A stretch of 64,000 nt of DNA, from NCBI RefSeq assembly GCF_011074885.1, contig NC_054682.1:1-64000 (forward strand), in the 5' to 3' direction. Position 1 is the stretch's first letter. Every line of letters begins with the position of its first letter. Origin of the DNA: Brettanomyces bruxellensis. Lineage: Eukaryota > Ascomycota > Pichiomycetes > Pichiales > Pichiaceae. Made by a program: the position numbers and the translations under genes. A model generated the notes under the pieces. The model was not told where the DNA came from, made no database searches, and saw only the letters and a program-made list of their open reading frames with translations. Below, one piece after another: positions 1-10,031 of this stretch.

Positions 1-592
1 ATAAGCCTTGTATAATTCATACAAAATAATTAACATAATACTAATATAATACATAATATATAGATGTAATTAAAGTAATAATTTGATATAAGTATTTAAA
101 CTAAATTCAGTATTAATAAAATATGATTATTAGGATGAATGAACATTTTTATAATATAATGGTGTAACCCATATACCTAAATATAAATCTTTGATTAATA
201 ACAATAATATACTTAATAATGCTAAAATAGTCATAGGTGTATATACATTAATATAGGATNTTATTTTAAATGTAGATATATATATATTTAGGATTATTAG
301 ATTTATCAAAGAATAAATAATAAATTAATCTAATATAATAAATAGAAGTTAAAGTAGTTGAGCGCAAAGCAAATCAATAAATTATATATCCAGTTAAAGT
401 ATATGAACCATACAAAAAGTTTGAATAATAATTCTTACTTGGCTCATAGTAGATAAAGCTATTATTATTTTTTTCTGATATTGAATTATATTCTATTATA
501 AATGAACATCTTATTAATAAATATTACCCCCTGCTATTACTAAACATGCAGCACGTAATAATTGATGAAACTGAACTTGGCATTATTATTAT
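1..592 (-). pseudogene. nad5: Decayed mitochondrial nad5 (complex I ND5) copy, probable NUMT
   Basis: Translated on the minus strand with the mitochondrial code (TGA = Trp), this AT-rich stretch gives ND5-like pieces in the right order. An N-A-K / F-H-Q-L block and an A-A-C-L-V-I-A-G block lie near 580-530. They run into Y-L-L-I-R-C-S-F-I-I-E-Y near 525-490, then a long open stretch with a TGA-Trp near 390-410, then P-M-T-I-L-A-L-L-S-I near 245-210 followed by K-D-L-Y-L-G near 195, and T-E-F-S-L-N and L-I-T-S-I pieces near 110-60. Frame changes and small deletions break it, so it cannot encode a working subunit. It runs off the left edge. Either this is a nuclear insertion of mtDNA or the assembly joined mtDNA to a chromosome. 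An ambiguous base lies at 260. Homology is by motif recognition, not alignment. Confidence 0.72.
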
Positions 593-1195
593 AAATATTA
601 TTATTTATAAAATAAAATAAAGATAAATATAATGTTAATATTAATTTTTCTCCCCTAAGAGATAATATAAGTAATGCTTTATATACTTTTAAGGGGAGAA
701 GAAATATTAACATACTTATTTCCTCTCTTTATTAACCTTATTATCTCTCACTTTATTTTATTTATCCTTTATCGTCTTTCCTTATTTTTATTTATTTTAT
801 TATTATTCCTTACAATTACATAATCTTAGAATATTAATAATTAATAATATTTAGATATAAATATAAAATAATTATATAAAGTTATAATAAAAATTAATTA
901 ATAAAGAATAAAAGTTAAGAATTCATCATAATATTAAATATTATAATATCTGTTTAGAAGAATAATTATAGTATATTTCACTTGTAGTTTACTGAGGTTC
1001 TTTCTTTCCTTTATTATATTTATTTCCTTCATTAATTATTCTACATATATTTTTTNAAAATATCTACAACTTTTATTTTTTTTATACCTCGATTTATATA
1101 AATAATTATATCTAGACTTTCATTTCTCATACTTCTTCTTTATTATTGTAATACTATATATTTTTATCTTTTATATTTTGTCAAAACTGTCGTAA
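593..1195. other. AT-rich mitochondrial-like spacer with a hairpin
   Basis: I see no gene. The stretch is very AT-rich, like yeast mitochondrial intergenic DNA, and continues directly from the nad5 remnant. A short GC-containing inverted repeat (TTCTCCCCT at 648-656, AGGGGAGAA at 692-700) stands out from the AT background and resembles the GC clusters of yeast mtDNA. One ambiguous base is present at 1056. The mitochondrial look ends where the dispersed repeat begins at 1196. Confidence 0.5.
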
Positions 1196-1589
1196 CCTAT
1201 GAGTTATAATAATGATTTATATGTTAAAAACGCGTAAAGGTTCAACTGGTATTTGATTTATAATATGTGAATCAAATTAATGTTCAGACAGATATGAGAA
1301 ATAATTTGCGGGGAAATTTTTCCTGTGAAATAAATTTCTCCCTAATCTACTTTCGGCTGAGAATGACCTATTCCACTTCTGCAGAAAAATATCTCTTATA
1401 TGTATGTACTCCCTTTTCCTTATATACTATGTGTCTCTTAGAAGGGATGACGACTTCATTGTGTAATTTGCAATGTAATTCATATAAGGAAATCCATCTT
1501 GAAGTGAACCTTCAGCTGAAACCAAGAGTAACCTTTGGGTTCTCGCTGGATTACAATCGTGTTCGTAAGGACCTTATTTTGTTATGGGG
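1196..1589. repeat. Dispersed repeat, copy A (394 bp)
   Basis: This segment recurs in the same orientation at 15599-15993 with roughly 95% identity by eye. The differences are point substitutions and a few short indels. The only open frame in it (from 1267) is not kept in copy B, so it is not a conserved protein. It contains a TATA-like stretch and could be part of an LTR or a subtelomeric repeat. I do not recognise the family. Copy A follows mitochondrial-like DNA and copy B follows a copia LTR, so the left limit is set by where similarity stops in both. Confidence 0.8.
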
Positions 1590-1947
1590 TTTAATGAATG
1601 GTACCCAAATTTAGAATGAAGCTAATTAATTTGTGTAAGGATGGTATGTCGACTAGCTAAGATACCGATTCCTGGTGTATGAAGTTACAAAACTCAGTGA
1701 CACGAATAACAATCAATAATGATATCAATATGGACAATACTGTCAACTTGTGATACAATGAATATTAAATTAAGATCAATTCAAATTAAAAAATATATAT
1801 TAGCTTGTCTTCCTTCAACTCTTTCAAGAAAAAGGAAGTATTTGTTACGTAGAATAGTTTTGGCAAAACTCAGATATCCCTTTTCACAAGTGGAATTCTC
1901 TGTGTCGCATCAATTCTCAGAAATTATGCTCTAGTTAGAATTTCTAA
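1590..1947. other. No gene seen; junction between repeat A and the gypsy fragment
   Basis: There is no supported gene, tRNA or LTR end here. Short open frames (for example 1719-1934) have no recognisable features. A stop codon at 1945-1947 closes the reading frame of the following gypsy fragment on its 5' side. Confidence 0.4.
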
Positions 1948-3414
1948 AAATGCGCGAAATCCGACACTAAAACGCAGGACCTTCGTCATTATGCTCAGCA
2001 ATTCAGATATCATAACAAATTACTATATTACACTACTTTTTTGGATAGCGAGTATTCTAGATTAGCTATTCCATACGATAAAAAGATTAAAGATTTACTT
2101 GTGAGGCAATGTCACGACTCCATTACTGCAGGACATTTTGGATATTTCAAGACTTTCGAGCTAGCTCATAAAATGTTTTATTGGCCTAAAATGTTAAACT
2201 ATATTAAGTCGTTCTGTAAGTCATGCAGCGTTTGTCAACGAAATAAGACCTCTAATCAAGCTGTCCAAGGACTATTTTCACCATTACCTATACCGGAAGG
2301 TCGATGGACCGATGTCTCTATGGATTTTGTTACTGCTGTTTCGAAAACTATTCGAGACCATGATATGATTCTGGTTATCATTGACAGATTTACTAAAATG
2401 GCACATTTTATTGCCACAGATAAAACTCTAGACGCACCACGTTGTGCACAGTTATTTTTAGCCGAATGCTTTAAGCTTCATGGCATCCCACACCGTTTAG
2501 TGTCGGACAAGTTTTGGTATACATTTAATAGTATGGTAGGTACTTCCCTACTCATGTCTACGACAAATCATTCGCAGACAGATGGCCAAACTGAACGTGT
2601 CAATCGCGTTTTAAACCAATTAATTCGCACATATTGTGCTAATGGCTTGACAAGCTGGGACACTATGCTTCCTATGCTAGAATTTGCTTATAATAATAGT
2701 ATACAAAAATCATCAGGCATGACTCCGTTTGAGCTCAGCCAAGGTTATAGACCTACTTCACCTACTTTTATATCAGGAGTTGATAGCTCTAGGTATAGTC
2801 CTAATGCTGAAGAATATGTCAAACGCATGAAACTCGTTATGCAACAAGCCCAAGATAATTTAGTTTTAGCTCAACATCATCAGGAATTACAACATAATAA
2901 GAAAGTTCGCACTCATGATTTTAAAGTTGGAGATCTCATACTTCTAAACAAGGATTGCTTCAACCGGAAATATAAATATCACAAAGTTTTACCAGTTTTC
3001 ATCGGACCTTACAGAATCATTAAACAACAAGGTGATAACGCATTTGAAATCGATTTCCCAGAAACTGTACATACAAAACGTGTTTTCAATGTCCGTTGGT
3101 TCCGTCACTTCCTTCAACAGAATGCCGCATTCCCTCGCGTTCCTCCTCGCACAGACCTCGAAATTTTACAACGATTGAGTGAAGTTACAGCTATTGCCGC
3201 TTACGATCGCGAACATCAAACTTATGACGTCCATTGGAAAGATTGTGATCCCGAACATAGTACTTCAATTCCAACATCCTACCTTAACAAAATGCCATCC
3301 CAACTTCGTTCCACATTGATGACCAACTTAGGACACTTAATCCGTTTACAACAATACGAAGATCACTCAAAGGATGAATTTGGCACACCACCGGAGGGTT
3401 ACACAGTCGATTAA
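1948..3414 (+). pseudogene. Ty3/gypsy pol fragment: RNase H end, integrase, chromodomain-like tail
   Basis: This is the 3' part of a Ty3/gypsy (Metaviridae) polyprotein. The frame is open from 1948, although the first ATG/TTG starts lie further in (TTG at 2041). An H-H-C-C zinc finger is visible (His near 2120-2145, C-K-S-C-S-V-C near 2215-2240). The integrase core follows with D in D-V-S-M-D-F, D in L-V-S-D and E in Q-T-D-G-Q-T-E-R. The short stretch that usually sits between the second Asp and the K-F-W is missing, an internal deletion at the active site. The C-terminal part matches the region of a chromodomain (Y-D-V-H-W-K). Protease, reverse transcriptase and gag are absent upstream, so the element is truncated and non-autonomous. 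No paired LTRs could be drawn around it. Confidence 0.85.
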
Positions 3415-4068
3415 TGCGATTTATAACATTTTGAAATTTTTTTTAAGAGTGGTAACGATCGAGGACGATCTTTTTGCAAAGCGCGGTATTGTGAGGGATC
3501 GAACAAGGAAAAGTCACGTGTTATCCAAATGGTTACGTAATATTATGAGCGAAGCAACATGAGCGAATTATTTATTAAAATTGGACGATGAGATGCAAAT
3601 ATTTTATTAAGCAGAAAAACGAGAAAATATTAAATGAGTATTTAGTCTTTTTGGAAAACTCAAGATGAAGATAAGAAAAGAAGAAGCAACAGCTTAGATA
3701 AGAAGAAGATAGAAAAGAATAAGAACAACAGAGATAAGAATAAGGGAAAATATAACAAGAAGATAAAAATAAGAAAAACAAATAAAACAAATAAAAAACA
3801 AGTCATTAAAATAAATATAATAATACTCCAAATTATAAACATATACAAAGGGGTGCTTTTATCTATATCCTAGTGAATACAAACTAGTTGATTATTTCAT
3901 TATACATTACTTCCGCACTTACTTAAATTACATCATAACATTTAAAAAGCATTATTTTACAACATACAATACTTCATCTTTTAGTGGTTTGATTCAACAC
4001 TTCAAAACAAACACACAAATCACTTTGGACTTACATAATCTAAAATAATTTAGGTTCAAACCAAAGCA
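3415..4068. other. Purine-rich, AT-rich 3' flank of the gypsy fragment
   Basis: I find no gene. About 3660-3800 is a strongly strand-biased A/G low-complexity run and the rest is A/T-rich. A 3' LTR of the gypsy element would be expected here, but I could not define its start. The only good candidate end is the CCCCTTACA at 4071-4079. Confidence 0.4.
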
Positions 4069-4455
4069 GACCCCTTACAAGAGATGTAACGGGCGGTCCA
4101 ATTTGTAAAGTGGTGTAGAGTTGTGTAACGGGTTTAACTAGGATAAAAGTAGTCAAAATCTTGTTGAAAGTATATATAACTCAAGAATGAAAGTAATCTT
4201 GAGGGAAAAGGAAATAATTGTAAAGAAGAGAAAAAGACTGTCTTATATAGACGGTCGTTCGGAAGTCTGTGGATAACGGGATTCATACATACAGAGACTT
4301 CGGAAGCGAAAAGGATAAAAGATAAAGATAAATGGTAACGAAATATCAACAAACTAAGAAGGGTTAACGGAAGTGACGGAATGGACGGAGTTGTCCGGAT
4401 GCTTGCGGAATTCCGCGGAGCTCGGAGATCTCGGTTACAAGAGATGTAAGGGGTC
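4069..4455. repeat. Perfect 11-bp inverted repeat split by the solo LTR
   Basis: GACCCCTTACA at 4069-4079 and TGTAAGGGGTC at 4445-4455 are exact reverse complements. Removing the LTR and one copy of the 5-bp duplication restores a 27-bp palindrome with an AGAGA loop. AGGTTC near 4031-4036 and GAACCT further right extend the symmetry imperfectly. It may be a hairpin target, or the facing ends of two further LTRs of a related family that share TGTAA...TTACA termini. Confidence 0.75.
4085..4439. mobile_element. Solo LTR, 355 bp, with 5-bp target duplication AGAGA
   Basis: The segment starts TGTAAC and ends GTTACA, a perfect 6-bp terminal inverted repeat with the canonical TG...CA of retroviral-type LTRs. 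It is flanked on both sides by the same 5 bp, AGAGA (4080-4084 and 4440-4444), as expected from integrase-mediated insertion of a Ty element. No internal coding region is attached, so it is a solo LTR left by LTR-LTR recombination. A second TGTAACGGG occurs inside at 4124-4132. The family was not identified, and the orientation cannot be assigned with certainty. Confidence 0.85.
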
Positions 4456-4770
4456 AAACCAAGAACCTATTGGTTTAAAGCCAGAGAAATAATTGAAAGT
4501 CACTGTTCCCAATAAGGAAAGGGAGAGTGAGAAATATTCTGACTTGGTCCGAAATAAGAGTCACGCGAGAGATGAATTAATTTCATGTTTAAAATAACTA
4601 TGAGCTAATTAACAATAGTAATTAAGTCAAGAGAATTGACTTCTGGTTAAAGGATGGATGGGGACAGTCCATGCCATTGTAAATGACTGACGAACGTTTC
4701 CCGAGGAGGGAAAGTGTCTTCCGTTGTCATGAACTGATATTAGTAAAATAATAATTAATTTCGGGAAATG
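4456..4770. other. No gene seen; likely retroelement-derived DNA
   Basis: No open frame, tRNA or clear LTR boundary can be supported. If TGTAAGGGGTC at 4445 is an LTR start, this stretch would be its U3 region. A TATA-like AATATAAATAG just to the right (about 4785-4795) would be compatible with that. Confidence 0.3.
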
Positions 4771-5077
4771 TGTCATTTCCATTTAATATAAATAGAGGTC
4801 CTTACCCTCTGGCAATGAGAGAAGGATGGAAAGAAATCTGAAGAAAGAAAGATACGAGAAGTATCAGATAACAATCTTATTTGTTAAAGTTAGTGTTACC
4901 AGATTTATAGAGTGTTTCGATATTTATTGTAGTATATAATAGATAGTATGTATAATGATAGACAAAAGGGAATATCTTCACTTTATATAGATGTGGTTCT
5001 CGTATTGATCAGATGATATAACAATATCAACTTCACTTACTTGAACTCCATTGTTCGAGAGCTACATTGTTTTGACA
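4771..5077 (-). mobile_element. Putative 3' LTR of the minus-strand copia pseudoelement
   Basis: On the minus strand, shortly after the pol stop codon, a purine-rich CGAGGGCA is followed by TGTCAAAACA at 5077, a plausible polypurine tract and LTR start. Reading on, a TATATAAAG box lies about 100 bp in, and the segment can be closed at TGACA (4771 side), giving 5-bp TGTCA/TGACA ends and about 307 bp. No second copy is in the window because the 5' half of this element is gone, so the left boundary is a guess. A 30-nt stretch at 4851-4880 recurs at 16195-16224. Confidence 0.45.
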
Positions 5078-5108
5078 TGCCCTCGTAAAGTGAGATGTGA
5101 TCTTGTCT

Positions 5109-8100
5109 CTATTGATTTATTACTTTGAGCTCCTTTTCCAATGTATTTTTGTTTAATGATTTAGTCAACATATCTGCTGGATTAAATTCGCCTTTAATAT
5201 ACATTAATCTGATTTCCCTGTCTAGGACGACTGCGTCTGCCACCTCTAAGTATTTCCTTTTTAAGTATTTCTTTCCTTCATGATGTCCTAGTGTTGTACA
5301 CATCTTCAAACCAGCCATGTTGTCATTAGCAAGTATTATATATTTTGGAGCGGAGTTGAGGCATTCAAGAACTCGCATAATGCCTAATGAATCAATGTAT
5401 GCCCTTTCATATACCATGTATTCGACTGTTGCAGTTGACGTTTTTGGTCTTTCTCTGTGCTTGCTTTTCCACTGTATTAAGTTTCCATTTAAGAATACCA
5501 TGTATCCGTATTGTGGTGCCAGTGTAGTAGGATCAGAGTCGAGCGTTGAGTCAGTTATGGCTGTGAGATTCCATTCGTTTGGAGAAGGATAGTCATTGGT
5601 TTTTCCTGATTTTTCAACTTCATCATCAGGAATGACTCTGGCATCAATTCAGTATTGATCGTTTGCTTCTTTCGATATTTCAAGCTAAATTCCTTATTTT
5701 GTATTGCATATATCAATACCTTTTCAGCTGTCTTGAGGAGTTTATGATTTGCCTTTGCGTTGAATCTTCCAAGGAATGAGGTTGAATAGGCTAGATCGTA
5801 TCTAACCAAGGAAGCCATGAACTGAAGTATGCCTACTATTGATTGATACCTTTTTTGTTCTTCTTCGTTTAGTTCATCCTTGTTGTCTTCCATTTCTTGA
5901 AGTATCATAATATCCTCTTTGCTTTGAATTGGTTGATTTACCTTCTGTTGCTTGACTTGTATTTTGAAATCATCAGCTATCTTTTGAGTGAAGTCTCGTA
6001 ATGATATTTGTATTCCGTCTTCATTTATGTCAATGTTCATCCCAAGGAATATCCGTGGACATCCAAGATCTTTCATTTTGAATTTCAATTTCAATTTCTT
6101 TACCACTTCAGTGTTAGTTTTGTCTGTTCTTCCACATATTAAAAGATCGTCAACATATATTGCGATGATGCAATCGCTTTTGTATGCGATGCATGGTTCA
6201 TGTGGACACATTGTAAAGCCTTGGGGCTTCTAGTGCTCTTCGTAGGGTTTTGTACCATATAAAAGGTGCTTGTTTAAGACCATATAGACCTTTCTGAAGT
6301 TTCCATATTTCATCCTTATATTGTTTAACCTCGTTCGGTGGTTCAAAGTAAATTATGCTTTCAAGTTTTCCATTTAGGAATGCATTCTTTGCGTCAACCT
6401 GTTTTATCTTCCATCCATGTATTGCTGCTAGCGACAGAATCATTCGTAATGAACTATGCTCTATGACCGGTGAGTATATGTCCGTGTAATTTGTTCCTGC
6501 TTTCTGTTTAAAACCTTTTGCCACAAGTCTGCATTTAAACCGTTCTTTTCCATTACCTTCATTCTTAACATTGTAAACTAGTCTCCCCGGGATAATGGAG
6601 GTAGTGGAAGGAATTGATTTTTTCGAGAGCGATGTGTAGACACCATGTTCTTTCATTGCGTCCATTTCATTTTGAATTGCTTCTTCCCATTTACTCCTTT
6701 CAGGGCTTTCCAGTAGTTCATTGTAATTCCGGGGGATCTTGTATTTGGTCTTTGTCACAGCAAGATATGCCTCATTCTCCTCTTCAGATTTTGGTGAGAA
6801 GTTTTTATCCTGGCATGCATAGGATATGTATGCGGATGGTGACACATCTAGATGTGGTCGTTTCCGTGGAATTACTTGGTCAGAATTTGCCTTCATATTG
6901 TTGATGGTCCCCCCTGAAGGTGAATTCTGGGGACCAGGTGGTGGTGAAAGTAAGAGAGTAGGTTTGACCGGAGGTAGTGCTGGATGCGTTTGAGATGGTG
7001 GGAGGAGTGGTGGAGCCTTGGACATTTCCACAGCAGGAGATTTATTTGAGTCATGTTGGAGTGATGGTAGTTGAATTGGTGGTTTAAGAGAGTCATGACT
7101 TTGTGGAGGTATTACCATGTTTTGATGATGTGTTTGGGTAAGGGATTGAGAGAGGTCTTCATTAGACGTGGTAGTGGATTGATCAAGATTGTGTGTGGTA
7201 GTAGGGTGATAGTCAGTTTGAGTGAGTACTGAGTGATCTTCGTTTGTAGTTTGGGTGGCGTGGTTGTCAGACATTTGTTGTGTGTTATTGTTAGAGTTAT
7301 TCGTAACAGAGTGATCGACCGTGGAGTTGGTGGTATTTGTAGAGTGGTCTCCTTCGGTGATTTGATTAACTGGGCTTTGATAGTACACGTTGCCCACATG
7401 GTAGTGAATATGAGCAGCTCGTAATTTTTTGAGGTGAGCATAGTAGTTGGCCTGTATCCCCTGTGATGGGTGTATAGTGTGGGTCTGAGCGTGTCTGCTG
7501 CGCAATGATGTGTTGTGATGGGATCTATTGTGGGGGTTGGTGACGATTACTTGTTGTCGTGGGCGACGCGAGATTGCGGTGCTTGGTGGAGCTGGTGATG
7601 TTGGAGTCGGTGCTGGAGGAGGCGACGAGGGAGATGGTGGTGCAGGGGTTTGTGGAGTGGGTAGGGGTGGAGGATGGTTTTGGGAGGAGGCGGAGTGAGT
7701 GGTATTAGACTCAGTTGTCTGTGTAGGTTGAGATCCTATGTTCCCGACAGGATAGCTGTTTCCAGAGGGTACGATATCGTTATCATCATCCTGATCTGTG
7801 TATTCGTCCTGTGTTTTTCCGAGGTCAATGTCAAAGTTCGCTTTTGGTTCTGGAACCTCAGGATCCGTATCGTCCTTGGAATCCATTAGAAGTGGAAATA
7901 TGTATGGATTCGCTCTGAAGGATGCAGTCTTACTAATTTTTCCTGTTTCGTCCTCGACATACCATGCTATTGTTGCTGTATTATCATATCCAATAAAAGT
8001 GGCATTTATGGGATTGTTGAGAGGTCCCTGAGATTGATCATTGTAGACGTATAGTCTGCAACCGAAGGGTAGAAGTGAACGTTGATTGCGTGGATACCCG

Positions 8101-8787
8101 AATATGAGTTCATAAGGAGTTTTGTGATCTGATTGGTTTGGTGTAATATTGTGGATCATGATAGCATGATGGAAGGCATATGGCCAGTATTCAGTAGAGA
8201 GTCCGGTGTTTCCCATGAGCCTTTTGACCATAAATTGAATTTGGAAATTTGAGTTTTCAGCAGTTCCGTTTTGGTAGGAGCTGTATCCGGCAGTAGATTG
8301 AAGTTGTATTCCTTCGGATTGAAGTAGTTGCCGAATTTTAGAATTCCGGCTATATTCATTATCGGCACGAATATTAATAATTGATTGATTTTTTCTGCTT
8401 AATATATTTTTGAAACGCCGAATTAGAAATGACACAGCAGTGAATAGTTGACTTTTCCTTTCAATGAGAAAACCTTCAATGTAATGAGTTGCTGCATCAG
8501 TGATTATAACTGCATATCCTCCATTGATAGGTCCTATTGTATCAATGTGTAAAAAATCACCAGGTAGTTTGGGATAAGGAGTGAGATGTTTGGAACCATG
8601 TTTCTTTGGAACTATTTGTAAGCAAGAACAGTTTTTGGTTAATATTGTCTGTTTAATTTCTTTTTCAGTGACATCAGTGGCTTGCGGTAATAATTGTTTT
8701 ACAATGCCTGGAGACGCGTGAGCCATAGTAACATGAATTCTCATTATTTCATCGTCCAATTTTTCGTTGACGAGTGCAGGGTGTGCA
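5109..8787 (-). pseudogene. Ty1/copia pol pseudogene, truncated and frameshifted
   Basis: The order on the minus strand is GAG-pre-integrase, integrase, a long Pro/Ser/Thr/Asn-rich linker, reverse transcriptase and RNase H. The integrase keeps D (H-I-D-T-I-G-P), D (R-A-D-N-E) and E (T-A-E-N-S). The RT has R-L-V-A-K-G-F, D-A-K-N-A-F-L and Y-V-D-D. The tail has the I-T-D-S / N-P-A-D-M-L-T-K RNase H signatures. The frame changes at the GGGG run (6223-6226, plus strand) inside RT and again near 5650 before RNase H. The reading frame is open right up to 8787, where it is cut dead by the LTR of the neighbouring element, so gag, protease and the 5' LTR are missing. It belongs to a different copia lineage from its neighbour: the linker and motifs differ. 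Confidence 0.9.
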
Positions 8788-9879
8788 TGTTGAAGTTGAA
8801 GATATGTGATCAGCTAAGTATGCTTGTAAAGGTATATAATAACAAGAACGAATATTGTTCTGAAATAAAAATACCTGATACAACAAAAGTATACTTAGTT
8901 GTAAACATAAGCTTGGAAGTAAAATTTACAGTAGAGCAGAACGATGAGACCGCGATAGTTTTGACGGCGAGGAAAAACTGAGCAGAAACTTGATTTTCTG
9001 AATTGGTCGATAGACGCGTCGATATTGGTCGAAGCGTTGGGGAAATCGATGAGAGAAAATCGTGCTGGCTTTATCCGGCATGGTTTGATCTTTGAAGAAA
9101 ATCGAGCAAGCTAACTTATGAGAATTAGGTTGCTAGTTCGACTAAGGGAGCTTGTTACAGTGATCAATTTAGTTTGATCAGCCAGCGCAAGTTGGTTGAT
9201 AAAATTGACAAATGAGTTTCTACGCATTTGGCTTTGGCCGGCATGGTCAAGTCAACGAACGGTGGATCTTACATCTGACGGCTTTATTCGGCAATGTCAG
9301 GTTAACTATGGGTTCCCGGAGCTGAGGTCGAACTGAGCGCAGTGCTCGGGAAGTTCCGACGGGATCCTAAGACTCGGCTGGGAAACGGGAATAGTTACCC
9401 CACTAGGCGTAGGTATTACGGGATCAATTATTGACGAATAAAAGATCATTGATCATTGTTGCTGCAGCAAGTTTCAGAATGTGCAGAATCACCTGATTCG
9501 GAGGCATTGTTCGTCTGGGAAAACAAAGGAAAATGGTGGCTGCATTTTCTGGTCTGGGAATCGTTGTGCAGGAAATTTACTGTAGTCAGGACAGATATAT
9601 ATAGTAGTGTCTCTGCCCTGAGTGTCTTATGACTGATACTTCGCTTTGAAATATGGATTAAAACGAAAAACGAGTTTCTAACGAGTTAACGAATTAACAA
9701 GAAAATTAACTGTTTCTACAAGAATTGTTGATTTTTGTTAGTGATCTTACAAGACTATATTTGATACAAAGCACTTAAGTATTGACAAGCTTAAGTTATC
9801 TGAGGACACGTTATATAATAGTATATAGCACAGGTAACACGACTCAATAAAGGAAAATTTGAGGAGGGCAAATTTATCA
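8788..9879 (+). repeat. 5' LTR (1,092 bp)
   Basis: It begins TGTTGAAG and ends TTATCA, with the TG...CA form. It is long for a yeast Ty LTR (Ty1-Ty5 LTRs are about 250-370 bp, established knowledge). A TATATATAG box near 9592-9601 is the probable promoter. Three spaced copies of an 18-bp motif, GGCTTTATCCGGCATGGT and variants, occur at 9067-9084, 9230-9247 and 9280-9297, all in the same orientation upstream of the TATA box, and look like regulator binding sites. ATTGGTCGA also occurs twice close to 9003-9033. Confidence 0.93.
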
Positions 9880-9933
9880 GATTTCCAATCTTTCCACTTG
9901 TCGATAAATTTTTTGTTGAACTGATTTTTTGAG

Positions 9934-9975
<42 letters not shown>

Positions 9976-10031
9976 ATCCTTATTTTTTTTTACTACCTTA
10001 CACCTAAAATTGTTATCTATTTTATCAAATT
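9880..10031 (+). other. Element leader with a 39-nt poly(A) tract
   Basis: This lies between the 5' LTR and the gag start. The primer-binding site should start at or just after 9880 (GATTTCCAATC...), but I could not match it to a tRNA by eye; it is not the usual initiator-Met 3'-end complement. An uninterrupted run of A spans 9934-9972, followed by T-rich sequence before the ATG at 10032. Confidence 0.7.

Noticed and set aside
1267..1614. 115-codon frame in repeat copy A
   Set aside because: Frame is broken in copy B, so it is not maintained as protein.
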